A DNA stretch of 64,000 bases from an uncultured Muribaculaceae bacterium (GTDB taxonomy: Bacteria; Bacteroidota; Bacteroidia; Bacteroidales; Muribaculaceae): assembly GCA_910578075.1 (NCBI GenBank), contig CAJTPK010000007.1:62001-126000 (forward strand), written 5' to 3'. The notes under the pieces were generated by a model. The model had not been told where the DNA came from. It saw nothing but the letters and a program-made list of their open reading frames with translations, and made no database searches. Made by a program: the position numbers and the translations under genes. Below, in pieces: positions 36,072 through 44,418 of the stretch (position 1 is the stretch's first letter; each line of letters starts with the position of its first letter).

Positions 36072-37263
36072 TCCTTGAAGAAAGTTCTGATTCTTTTTGC
36101 CCTGACGCCATGGCATAGGCAATGGCAAGGACGACTGTTGCCCCCATCATGGGGAATACGGCAGGATTGGCACTCTGTGCCTGAAATGGCCAGACCACAA
36201 GCAATGAGCCCGTCGCCACTATATTATACCACGCCATGGCTACCGCACCATAACGCAGACGGACTGAAAGCACGCACAGCGCCATGAGCAGCTGCAGCGG
36301 ATTGAGCCAGATGAGGAGAAGATTGGGTGATGTGGCTTCATGCTCCGAGATGAATACAAGGAAAAAGACCACACAACCTGCTATACCGCAAATTCCGAAC
36401 CAAATGACATAAATTGCGGATATTATTTTTTTTCGCCAGATTTCCCAGCTTGCGGCAAGAAGAGATATAAGCAGGATCAGGCAACCGGCAGCCATGGGAG
36501 TGAGATACCAAGGAGTGGCCGGCAATGTCACATCTCCATTCCCTTCATTGAGAATGCGGGTGGAACTGACAAGTTTTCTACCGTCTTCAAAATGGGCATC
36601 ACCGACTTTGCGCATCATCTCAACCGGTACGAACATCTCTTCGCGACCTCTCAACGGTCGGTCAAGACCACCTCCGAGGGCAAGATCAATGCCAAACTGA
36701 TACCATGGATAATTCCGATGATAGGCACGCATCTCTTTGCGGAAGGTTCCATACCTCACATCGTCCGGATAGATTACCCTTGATGAAGCCGCAGTGTCAA
36801 GACGCCACAGAATACGCGTTGCACAATTGTCGCGCACGTAATTGTAACGGTATTTACAGTTTTCCGGTTTACTTTCCTCGCGCAAAAGTGAGTGCAACCT
36901 GCCTGCTTCTTCCGCACTGAGATTCAGATCCTGTTCCACAACACGTCTTCCAGCCGCCACATATTCAGGCATAAACCATGATGTCGGATAGCCGGCAAGA
37001 CGATAATCGGTCTCTCCCTTTACAAAACGATATACGAAGTTTGGCTCAGAAAAATCGAAAACTCCGTAATTCCATACGGAGTCTATTCTCTCGCCATTCA
37101 GCATACCTCTGACACGCACTGCCTCATGACCGCAAAGTTCATAAATATCGGCTCCGGGGTCACAAGTTAGAAGGCTCACAATAATAGAGTCTTTTCGGAT
37201 CTCCTCCCCTTTGAGAGAAAACCCGAAAAGAATCAAAATCATTATAGTGAGTATCCTTTGCAT
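35959..37263 (-). CDS. DUF4105 (Lnb N-terminal-like) membrane protein
   Basis: 434 residues. Signal peptide or anchor at about 1-19, then a periplasmic DUF4105 domain: ELCGHEAVRVR with a conserved His, VWNYGVFDFSEPNFVYRFVKGE, and NYVRDNCATRILWRLD with a conserved Cys. From about residue 255 come four or five membrane segments. Pfam links DUF4105 to Lnb, a lipoprotein N-acyltransferase/transacylase using a Cys and a His, so a part in lipoprotein N-terminal acylation is plausible; Bacteroidota lack the usual Lnt. The last 37 residues are polar, Arg/Gly-rich and encoded over the start of the next gene. It overlaps asnS by one base (TGATG). Confidence 0.8.
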   Translation of the reverse strand: MQRILTIMILILFGFSLKGEEIRKDSIIVSLLTCDPGADIYELCGHEAVRVRGMLNGERIDSVWNYGVFDFSEPNFVYRFVKGETDYRLAGYPTSWFMPEYVAAGRRVVEQDLNLSAEEAGRLHSLLREESKPENCKYRYNYVRDNCATRILWRLDTAASSRVIYPDDVRYGTFRKEMRAYHRNYPWYQFGIDLALGGGLDRPLRGREEMFVPVEMMRKVGDAHFEDGRKLVSSTRILNEGNGDVTLPATPWYLTPMAAGCLILLISLLAASWEIWRKKIISAIYVIWFGICGIAGCVVFFLVFISEHEATSPNLLLIWLNPLQLLMALCVLSVRLRYGAVAMAWYNIVATGSLLVVWPFQAQSANPAVFPMMGATVVLAIAYAMASGQKESELSSRNEKNNNNGALRSGHNERGRAGGTRRSSAATPRGGNRR

Positions 37264-38660
37264 CAGAAGCAGCAGTTCTTGGGATAGCGCGGGAACGGAA
37301 TCACATCACGGATATTCTGCATACCGGTCACGAAGAGCACAAGGCGCTCGAAACCGAGTCCGAAACCAGAGTGAGGCACTGATCCGAACTTACGGGTATC
37401 CATGTACCATGGGATGTCGGCCATACCGAGTTCCTCCATACGCGCACGGAGCACATCATAGTTCTCCTCCCTTTGGGAACCACCGATGATCTCACCGATC
37501 TGCGGGAACAGAACGTCCATTCCGCGCACTGTCTTGCCATCCTCATTAAGCTTCATGTAGAAAGCCTTGATCTCCTTAGGATAGTCAGTCAGCATCACAG
37601 GACGCTTGAAATGCTTCTCCACAAGATAACGCTCATGCTCTGAAGCCAGGTCCGCACCCCAGTATACGGGGAACTCAAATTTCTGACCGCTCTCCTCAAG
37701 AATCTTTATACCCTCTGTGTAGGGAAGACGCACGAAATCGTTCTCCACCACGAATTTGAGGCGTTCGATAAGTTCCTTGTCGAAATGGTCATTGAGGAAC
37801 TGTATATCATCCTTGCAATGCTCGAGAGCATAGTTGATGCAATATTTGATGAATTCCTCGGCAAGATCCATGTTGTCATTGACATCATAGAATGCCATCT
37901 CCGGCTCAATCATCCAGAACTCCGAAAGGTGACGGGGTGTATTGGAATTCTCCGCGCGGAAAGTCGGACCGAAAGTGTATATGCAACCGAGTGCTGTCGC
38001 TCCAAGCTCACCTTCAAGCTGGCCTGACACTGTGAGGCTGGCGCATCCTCCGAAGAAATCCTGGGCATAGTCAATTTTCCCATCCTCTGTGCGAGGCAGT
38101 TCCTCCATCGGAAGCGTGGTAACCTGGAACATAGCTCCGGCACCCTCGCAGTCTGACTCAGTGATCAGCGGAGTGTGGAAATAATAGAACCCTTTGTCGT
38201 TAAAGAATTTATGTATTGCGAATGCAAGGGCGTGACGGATTCTGAGCACGGCGCCGAAAGTATTTGTGCGCGGACGCAGATGTGCGATCTCACGCAGGAA
38301 CTCCAGCGAATGTCCTTTCTTCTGAAGCGGATATTCAGCCGGATCGGCAGTGCCATAGATCTCAAGCTCCTCAGCCTGCACCTCCACTGTCTGACCCTTA
38401 CCCTGACTCTCCACAAGAACACCCTGCACATGTATGCTGGAACCTGTGGTGACCGGCTTCAGACTTTCCTCCGAGAACTTGGAGAGATCGAATACGATCT
38501 GGAGATTATTTATTGTAGAACCATCATTGAGCGCCACGAACTGAACGTTTTTATTACCACGGCGCGTACGCACCCAGCCCTTGACATCCACTTCAGTGCC
38601 GGCGTATTTCTGCGGCTCTGAAAGCAACTCTTTGACAGTCTTTCTTCTGATATCCTTCAT
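37263..38660 (-). CDS. asnS: Asparaginyl-tRNA synthetase AsnRS
   Basis: 465 residues. A class IIb synthetase that charges tRNA-Asn. The OB-fold anticodon-binding domain spans about 1-120 ([20 protein letters not shown]). The catalytic domain contains motif 2 ([20 protein letters not shown]) and motif 3 ([19 protein letters not shown]), and ends with [10 protein letters not shown], the standard AsnRS finish. Length is normal. It lies 47 bp after the pseudouridine synthase gene and touches the DUF4105 gene. Confidence 0.97.
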   Translation of the reverse strand: MKDIRRKTVKELLSEPQKYAGTEVDVKGWVRTRRGNKNVQFVALNDGSTINNLQIVFDLSKFSEESLKPVTTGSSIHVQGVLVESQGKGQTVEVQAEELEIYGTADPAEYPLQKKGHSLEFLREIAHLRPRTNTFGAVLRIRHALAFAIHKFFNDKGFYYFHTPLITESDCEGAGAMFQVTTLPMEELPRTEDGKIDYAQDFFGGCASLTVSGQLEGELGATALGCIYTFGPTFRAENSNTPRHLSEFWMIEPEMAFYDVNDNMDLAEEFIKYCINYALEHCKDDIQFLNDHFDKELIERLKFVVENDFVRLPYTEGIKILEESGQKFEFPVYWGADLASEHERYLVEKHFKRPVMLTDYPKEIKAFYMKLNEDGKTVRGMDVLFPQIGEIIGGSQREENYDVLRARMEELGMADIPWYMDTRKFGSVPHSGFGLGFERLVLFVTGMQNIRDVIPFPRYPKNCCF

Positions 38661-38707
38661 ATTTTTAGTTATAATTCAATACATTAACAGTATATGTATT
38701 ATCTGCT

Positions 38708-40177
38708 TTATTCGAAGGCACCCATGCGGAGATAATTAACCTCCTCCTGAGTCAGATAGCGCCAGCGACCTCTCGGCAGATTTTTCTTTGTCAGACCTGC
38801 GAAATAGACACGGTCGAGTTTTGTGACTCTGTAACCGAGGCTCTCGAAAATACGGCGCACGATACGGTTGCGTCCGCTGTGGATCTCGATACCTGCCTGA
38901 TTGCGATCGGTATCTGAGACATAACTGATTGCATCAGCATGGATCTCACCATCCTCAAGCTCGATGCCGTCGGCGATACGCTGCATATCTTCTTCAGTGA
39001 TATCCTTGTCGGTCCATACGTGATAGATTTTCTTCTTCACGAATTTGGGATGGGTAAGTTTTGACGCAAGATCACCGTCATTTGTGAGCAAGAGCACACC
39101 TGTGGTGTTGCGGTCAAGACGACCTACAGGATATATTCTCTCCTGACAAGCATTCTTCACAAGGTCAAGCACAGTTGTGCGGCCATTAGGATCATCGCTT
39201 GTTGTTACGCAATCTTTCGGTTTGTTGAGAAGCACATAGCATTTGCGCTCCGGAGTCACTACCTTCTCGTCGAATTCCACGACATCGTTGCGCGAGATCT
39301 TAGTTCCGAGTTCGGTAACAACCTCTCCGTTCACCTTCACCTTGCCGCCTGTGATATATTCATCAGCCTCACGACGTGAGCAGATACCGGCGTTTGCCAT
39401 ATATTTGTTCAGACGTACCTGTTCGTTGGGATCGATATCCTCGAGAACATAATCGATCTGCTTGGGACGCGGCATGAATCTCATGCCCTGGTTGTTTCTA
39501 TTGTTGTTAGGACGGAATCCCTGCTGACGGTTCTGACCATAGCCACCCTGACGGTTGTTCTGCTGACGGTAGCCGCCCTGTTGACGGTTCTGGCCATAGC
39601 CACCCTGCTGACGGTTCTGGCCGTAGCCGCCCTGCTGACGGTTCTGGCCATATCCACCCTGCTGACGGTTCTGTCCGTAGCCACCCTGCTGACGGTTCTG
39701 GGTATAGCCGGTCTGGCCCTGACGGTTGTAACCGCCCTGACGCTGCTGCATGCCGGCAGGTCGCTGCTGATAGCCCTCACCGGGAGTGCGCTGCTGATAG
39801 CCTTCACCCTGCTGACGCTGCTGATACTGTCCGTAGTTATTCTGACGGTTCTGATATCCGCCCTGACGGTTCTGCTGATAACCACCCTGACGGTTGTAGT
39901 TGTTCTGTCCGTAACCCGGTGTGCGCTGCTGATAGCCACCTTGACGGTTATAGCCGTCCTGACGGTTGTAGCCGCCTTGCGGGTTGCGGTTATATCCATA
40001 GCCGCGCTGCTGATAAGAGGAGTGTTCCTGACCATCCTCGTTATTCTGAGTGCGTGTTGAATCTGTAGGATAATTCACTTTTTCGTAGCGTGACTCATTT
40101 TCCCCGTTTTCCGACGAAGATACGTTAAGACCGGGAGCTCCAATCCTGGGTCTTTTAGACTTTTTAGCTTCTTCCAT
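38708..40177 (-). CDS. rluB: RsuA/RluB-family pseudouridine synthase with a long Gln/Gly/Tyr/Asn/Arg-rich N-terminal tail
   Basis: 489 residues from the ATG at 40177 (MEEAKKSKRPRIG). Residues about 45-235 are low complexity: repeats built from QQGGYGQNR, NRQGGY and GEGYQQR, rich in Arg, Tyr, Gln and Gly and free of Cys. An S4 RNA-binding domain follows (VRLNKYMANAGICSRREAD), then the catalytic domain with the Asp in YPVGRLDRNTTGVLLLTNDG. The family makes pseudouridine in 23S or 16S rRNA; RluB-type activity in 23S rRNA is the likeliest. The tail resembles RGG/prion-like RNA-binding regions that phase-separate in eukaryotes; that property is inference. A full promoter lies upstream with a leader of about 140 nt. 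Confidence 0.9.
   Translation of the reverse strand: MEEAKKSKRPRIGAPGLNVSSSENGENESRYEKVNYPTDSTRTQNNEDGQEHSSYQQRGYGYNRNPQGGYNRQDGYNRQGGYQQRTPGYGQNNYNRQGGYQQNRQGGYQNRQNNYGQYQQRQQGEGYQQRTPGEGYQQRPAGMQQRQGGYNRQGQTGYTQNRQQGGYGQNRQQGGYGQNRQQGGYGQNRQQGGYGQNRQQGGYRQQNNRQGGYGQNRQQGFRPNNNRNNQGMRFMPRPKQIDYVLEDIDPNEQVRLNKYMANAGICSRREADEYITGGKVKVNGEVVTELGTKISRNDVVEFDEKVVTPERKCYVLLNKPKDCVTTSDDPNGRTTVLDLVKNACQERIYPVGRLDRNTTGVLLLTNDGDLASKLTHPKFVKKKIYHVWTDKDITEEDMQRIADGIELEDGEIHADAISYVSDTDRNQAGIEIHSGRNRIVRRIFESLGYRVTKLDRVYFAGLTKKNLPRGRWRYLTQEEVNYLRMGAFE
39573..39707 (-). repeat. Five 27-bp tandem repeats inside the pseudouridine synthase tail
   Basis: Five consecutive 27-bp units, each coding for a variant of QNRQQGGYG, differ by one to four bases. 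Further looser copies extend on both sides between about 39500 and 40010. The array is in frame, so unit gain or loss changes only the tail length. Confidence 0.9.
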
Positions 40178-40325
40178 TGTTTTAAGATTTTGCACCGGGA
40201 CATCTCTGCCTTGCAAGGGCGCGTTATTGACAATCGTTTTTCAGTTATCGGTATATACTATTTATAATTAACGAATTATATAATTCAACTGCAATTGACC
40301 TAAAAGGGTTCAATATTATAACGTG

Positions 40326-40356
40326 CAAATGTAACCAAATTTTACTAAACAACAAA
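40326..40356 (-). promoter_or_regulatory. Promoter of the pseudouridine synthase block
   Basis: On the minus strand TTTG (40356-40353), 19 bp, then TACATTTG (40333-40326): an exact match to the Bacteroidota TTTG-N19-TAnnTTTG promoter. Transcription would begin near 40320, leaving a leader of about 140 nt before the ATG at 40177. The leader contains a small palindrome (CCTTGCAAGG, near 40211-40220) and no ORF. Confidence 0.75.
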
Positions 40357-40364
40357 ATTTTTCT

Positions 40365-40395
40365 TTTGCGGTCTTGTTAATTATCACTATTTTTG
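40365..40395 (+). promoter_or_regulatory. Promoter of the GSCFA gene
   Basis: TTTG (40365-40368), 19 bp, TATTTTTG (40388-40395): an exact match to the Bacteroidota consensus, back to back with the minus-strand promoter. Transcription should start at about 40399-40402, only a few bases before the ATG at 40404. Confidence 0.75.
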
Positions 40396-40403
40396 TCATC
40401 AAT

Positions 40404-41372
40404 ATGAGATTTAGGACTGAATATACTCCCATACCGATCAAAAATCCGTTGTCGCCGGAAACACCGGTGACCTTGCTCGGTTCATGCTTCGCTGAAAACA
40501 TCACCAAGCGGATGCGCAGCTGCCTGTGGGACGCGCAAAACCCCTTCGGTGTGCTCTTCAACCCTTTCTCCATTGCACGAGCCGTGGAATTGGCGTTATA
40601 TGAACCCGATCCGGCGGCTATTGTCAGAGACTCCATATTTGAAAGTGACGGTTATTTCCATTCATGGCTGTTCGATTCAGGGAAGTCTGCTCCGAATGCA
40701 GATACAGCTGCAGGCTGCATACTCAATGCCCTCGATGAATTCCGGAGACATCTGTCTGCAAGCGGTGCACTGATAATCACATTCGGCACCGCCTGGTGCT
40801 ATTTCCTTGCCGATAAAGAGGAATATGTCGTGGCAAACTGTCATAAACAACCCCAGAAACTGTTCTGCAGAAGAAGAGTCAGCACCAGCGAGATAACCGG
40901 ACTATGGTCAAATCTGCTCACACGGCTACATCAGGATTATCCCGAACTCAAGATAATATTCACAGTCAGCCCCGTGCGTCATCTAAGAGACGGATTTGAA
41001 GGTAACTCCCGCTCAAAGGCCACTCTGATTCTTGCCGTGGAAGAGCTTTGCCAATCGCGGGATTATTGCATCTATTTCCCGGCATTCGAGATAATGAACG
41101 ATGATCTACGCGATTACCGGTTCTATGCCGAAGACATGACCCACCCTTCTGATATTGCAGTGGAATACATATGGGAGAAGTTCAAAGATACCTACCTTTA
41201 TGACAATGGACTCAAACTGCTGAATGAGGGGGAAGCCCTGACGCGCAGAGCAATGCACAGAGGGTTACTTCCGGATTCAGAAGGAGCAATAAAATTCCGG
41301 AACGACACCATCGGGCTCATCCGCGAATTTAACGAATCTCATCCTACAATGCTAACACCTGAAAAAATATAG
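40404..41372 (+). CDS. GSCFA domain protein
   Basis: 322 residues from the ATG at 40404 (MRFRTEYTPIPI), where known GSCFA proteins begin; the upstream extension to 40374 crosses the promoter. The name-giving motif is at TLLGSCFAENITKRM (about residues 30-44), with PFGVLFNPFSIARAVE after it and TVSPVRHLRDG later. The fold is related to SGNH/GDSL hydrolases: GS in GSCFA is the likely nucleophile region, and DMTHPSDIAVEYIWEKF near the end supplies the Asp-x-x-His. Activity is not established for the family in Bacteroidota. It precedes the esterase gene by 3 bp. Confidence 0.9.
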   Translation: MRFRTEYTPIPIKNPLSPETPVTLLGSCFAENITKRMRSCLWDAQNPFGVLFNPFSIARAVELALYEPDPAAIVRDSIFESDGYFHSWLFDSGKSAPNADTAAGCILNALDEFRRHLSASGALIITFGTAWCYFLADKEEYVVANCHKQPQKLFCRRRVSTSEITGLWSNLLTRLHQDYPELKIIFTVSPVRHLRDGFEGNSRSKATLILAVEELCQSRDYCIYFPAFEIMNDDLRDYRFYAEDMTHPSDIAVEYIWEKFKDTYLYDNGLKLLNEGEALTRRAMHRGLLPDSEGAIKFRNDTIGLIREFNESHPTMLTPEKI

Positions 41373-41375
41373 ATA

Positions 41376-42266
41376 ATGAAAAGATTATTAGCGATTCTGC
41401 TAACTGCTGTAGGCGTGCTCACATGCAGCGCCCAGTCAAAAGAGATTAAAAAATATCAATTCGCTTATGGCGACACAGTGCGCACCTATGCGATGTATCT
41501 GCCGAAAGATCTGAAACCCGGTGCGCCACTGGTGATCTACACTCACGGCTACGGATCCAAAACACGCTGGCGTACCGGCCTGAACGGCACTGCAGAACGC
41601 GAGGGTTTCGCGGTGTGCTATCCTGATGGAGCTCCCGACTCACGAGGGAAAGACGGATGGAAAGTAGGATATCCGCCCCAGGAATCAATGACCATAGACG
41701 AGGCTGATTTTTTCACAAAGCTTAAAGAAGAGGTATGTTCCCGTTTCAATCTGAGCCGTGAGAACTCATTCATGGCCGGCATGTCAAACGGCGGCGATCT
41801 TTGCTATCAGCTTGCATTCACCGCCCCCGGATTATTCCGGGCATATGCATCTGTGGCAGGATTGCTCTTCGAATGCACATATCTTAACAATCCGTTGCCT
41901 CAGCCTGTTCCATTCATGGAGATTCACGGGGATGCCGACAAGACATCGATGTGGGAGGGCGACCATGAGAACACAGGAGGATGGGGACGTTACATACCCG
42001 TTCCACTCGCTGTCAGCACAATGGCAACCGCCAACCGCTGCTGCTCGATGCGCACTGAGACTTTCCCCACTCTCACGGACTCGACACGCACAATCACCCG
42101 CACAATATATTACGATGCGCCATCGGGATTCGATGTGGAGGTTTACAAAGTAGGAGGAGCGCCTCATTCATGGCATGTGAAAGATGTCAACACCCACGAG
42201 GTGGTATGGCGTTTCTTCAAGCAATATCTGGTAAATACGGAATCCAAGGAGAACTCTATCCGATAA
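41376..42266 (+). CDS. Secreted alpha/beta-hydrolase esterase (LpqC/PHB-depolymerase-like)
   Basis: 296 residues. Signal peptide about 1-19 (MKRLLAILLTAVGVLTCSAQ). The catalytic serine is in FMAGMSNGGDLCYQLAF (GMSNGG), the oxyanion loop in YTHGYGSKTRWRTG, and the late His in APHSWHVKD. The pattern matches the LpqC / feruloyl-esterase type polyhydroxybutyrate-depolymerase family, whose members in gut bacteria remove acyl or feruloyl groups from polysaccharides. The true substrate is open. It is paired with the GSCFA gene (3-bp gap), itself SGNH-like, so the two may act on the same acylated target. Confidence 0.85.
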   Translation: MKRLLAILLTAVGVLTCSAQSKEIKKYQFAYGDTVRTYAMYLPKDLKPGAPLVIYTHGYGSKTRWRTGLNGTAEREGFAVCYPDGAPDSRGKDGWKVGYPPQESMTIDEADFFTKLKEEVCSRFNLSRENSFMAGMSNGGDLCYQLAFTAPGLFRAYASVAGLLFECTYLNNPLPQPVPFMEIHGDADKTSMWEGDHENTGGWGRYIPVPLAVSTMATANRCCSMRTETFPTLTDSTRTITRTIYYDAPSGFDVEVYKVGGAPHSWHVKDVNTHEVVWRFFKQYLVNTESKENSIR

Positions 42267-42283
42267 AATTGAAAAATTTTAGC

Positions 42284-42291
42284 TAATTTTG
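42284..42291 (+). promoter_or_regulatory. Putative -7 box (TAATTTTG) for ychF
   Basis: TAATTTTG lies 37 bp before the ATG at 42329, just after the esterase stop. No TTTG stands at the right distance upstream. Confidence 0.4.
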
Positions 42292-42328
42292 CATCCCGTA
42301 ATCAAAACCGAAAAATAACAATTACTAT

Positions 42329-43432
42329 ATGTCTTTAAAATGTGGAATAGTTGGATTGCCTAATGTGGGCAAATCCACACTTTTCAACTGCCTCAGCAAT
42401 GCCAAGGCACAGAGCGCGAATTTCCCGTTCTGCACCATCGAGCCCAATGTTGGTGTGATCTCAGTGCCAGATGATCGTCTCACAAAACTTGTGGAGATGT
42501 GCAATCCCCGCTCAACTGTCCCCGCTACAGTGGAGATCGTTGACATCGCGGGTCTTGTGAAGGGTGCTTCCAAAGGTGAAGGACTCGGAAATAAGTTTCT
42601 CGCCAACATCCGCGAGACCGACGCGATCCTGCATGTGCTCCGTTGCTTTGACGATGATAACATCACCCATGTCGACACCACAGTTGATCCCGTCCGTGAC
42701 ATGGAAGTCATAAATTACGAACTCCAGCTCAAAGATCTTGAGACCGTGGAATCCCGCCTTGCCAAGACCGAGAAAGCGGCAAAAGCCGGTGGTGACAAGG
42801 CTGCGAAAATGCAGCTTGAAGTCCTCAATGCATATAAAGAGGCTCTGGAGCAAGGGAAACCCGCCCGCACGGTAACAATAGAAGGCAAAGAAGAGGAGAA
42901 ATTTGCCCGCGAGCTTTTCCTGCTCACCAACAAACCCGTGCTTTACGTATGCAATGTAGATGATTCTGCAGCCGTGGCAGGAAACGCATATGTAGAGGCT
43001 GTCCGCTCTGCGATAGCCGGAGAGGATGCTGACCTGATGATAGTTGCTGCCAAGACTGAGAGTGAGATAGCCGAGCTCGACACATGGGAGGAACGACAGG
43101 AATTCCTTGAAGAGATAGGATTGTCGGAATCAGGCGTGAGCCGTCTTATCCGCGCCGCATATGCGCTCCTTGACCTTCAGACATATTTCACCGCAGGCCC
43201 GGACGAAGTAAGGGCATGGACATTCCTTCGCGGCACAAAAGCCCCGCAGGCTGCCGGCATAATCCACACCGACTTCGAGAAAGGATTCATCCGCGCCGAG
43301 GTCATCAAATATGATGACTATGTTTCGCTCGGATCAGAAACCGCCGTAAAGGAAGCCGGGAAGATGGGAGTTGAGGGTAAAGAATATGTAGTGCAGGATG
43401 GCGACATCATGCACTTCAGATTCAATGTCTGA
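42329..43432 (+). CDS. ychF: Redox-regulated ATPase YchF (Obg family)
   Basis: 367 residues, cytoplasmic, with ribosome- and stress-linked roles. G1 is GLPNVGKSTLFNCLS. Unlike true GTPases, the G4 position reads NKPVLYVCNVDD (NxxE/NVDD type), which gives ATP preference. The coiled-coil insert is at about residues 125-175 and the C-terminal TGS domain (FLRGTKAPQAAGIIHTDFEKGFIRAEV) ends with MHFRFNV, the standard terminus. Full length. It converges with the ATP-grasp gene with only 13 bp between stops and no visible terminator. Confidence 0.96.
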   Translation: MSLKCGIVGLPNVGKSTLFNCLSNAKAQSANFPFCTIEPNVGVISVPDDRLTKLVEMCNPRSTVPATVEIVDIAGLVKGASKGEGLGNKFLANIRETDAILHVLRCFDDDNITHVDTTVDPVRDMEVINYELQLKDLETVESRLAKTEKAAKAGGDKAAKMQLEVLNAYKEALEQGKPARTVTIEGKEEEKFARELFLLTNKPVLYVCNVDDSAAVAGNAYVEAVRSAIAGEDADLMIVAAKTESEIAELDTWEERQEFLEEIGLSESGVSRLIRAAYALLDLQTYFTAGPDEVRAWTFLRGTKAPQAAGIIHTDFEKGFIRAEVIKYDDYVSLGSETAVKEAGKMGVEGKEYVVQDGDIMHFRFNV

Positions 43433-43445
43433 TAAAAGATAAGGA

Positions 43446-44384
43446 TCAGAGGTTGAAGATAGCCTCTTTCTGATAACGAGCCATAAGGACTCCGTCAGCC
43501 CAATCGGTTGACGGGGTTACTTTTTTACCCATCGACTCAAGAAGTATATAATCGGGTATCGGAGCTCCGGCATATATGGAGCAGATCACTCCACCACCAA
43601 GACGAGGGTTAACCTCCATAAGAAGATAGCGGTCTTTGTCAAGGTCATGAAGGATCTGTATTGTCACCGGACCGGTAAGTTTGAAATGCTCGATCACCTT
43701 ACGGCTCATGTCGATAAGGTGGTCATTCCGGAATGTCTTGGTACGAGTCACCTCTCCTCCCATAATTTCAAGACGCTCGCGCGGAACAGTGGTGAGTATC
43801 TCACCTTCCTCGCTGACATAGCAATCGACAGAATACTCGCGGTTGTGCTCTATATACTCCTGAATTAAATATTTGTCAAGATCAGCAAGGAGCATAAGGT
43901 CGTCGACCTCATGGAATATCTTTATTCCGCGTGAGGAACCACCTTTGCGAGGCTTCACGATAGCCGGCATCTCGTTGTCGATAACAGAATATGTGCGCGG
44001 GATGGGGAATCCAGCCTCCTTGAAAAGCTTGGCAGCCTCTACCTTGTCGAACATCCGTGTGGTAGTGGAAAAATCCGAAACAGGAACGAAAACGCCCTCT
44101 ATTTTCTCTTTGCAGAGAGATGCGATCTCTATGGCGGAATTAATAAACGGAAGTATGATATTCACATTCCTCTCCTTCACTACGCGAGCGATATCGTCGA
44201 TCACATCAGGGTCGTCGAAGCTTTTGCCTCTGATCACATCACCTTCAATGGCGATGGGCACCTGGGTGTCAAGCTCATAAGCCACTATTTCAACCTCGCA
44301 ACCGAGACGTTTGCCGCTTTCTTTGAGGAGCTGAGCCATTGAGACGCGGCGCGATCCGCCCAGCATAAGGATTACAGTTTTCAT
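43446..44384 (-). CDS. ATP-grasp domain protein (CarB-like)
   Basis: 312 residues from the ATG at 44384 (MKTVILMLGGSRRVSM). A Rossmann-like preATP-grasp part (1-100) is followed by the ATP-grasp fold: AIVKPRKGGSSRGIK, YLIQEYIEHNREYSVDCYV and the metal-binding LLMEVNPRLGGGV. Such proteins ligate a carboxylate to an amine or carry out related acyl-phosphate chemistry; the partner substrates are unknown. It lies 34 bp after a GlsB-like acyltransferase on the same strand, so a role in making an amino acid conjugate or amino-lipid head group is conceivable, but this is positional inference only. Confidence 0.83.
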   Translation of the reverse strand: MKTVILMLGGSRRVSMAQLLKESGKRLGCEVEIVAYELDTQVPIAIEGDVIRGKSFDDPDVIDDIARVVKERNVNIILPFINSAIEIASLCKEKIEGVFVPVSDFSTTTRMFDKVEAAKLFKEAGFPIPRTYSVIDNEMPAIVKPRKGGSSRGIKIFHEVDDLMLLADLDKYLIQEYIEHNREYSVDCYVSEEGEILTTVPRERLEIMGGEVTRTKTFRNDHLIDMSRKVIEHFKLTGPVTIQILHDLDKDRYLLMEVNPRLGGGVICSIYAGAPIPDYILLESMGKKVTPSTDWADGVLMARYQKEAIFNL

Positions 44385-44418
44385 GAATTCATGAGATGAG
44401 GAGTTGATAGAAAATAGT

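Noticed and set aside
39573..39707. Evenly spaced short repeats that could suggest a CRISPR array
   Set aside because: The units are contiguous 27-mers without unique spacers, stay in frame and encode QNRQQGGYG repeats.
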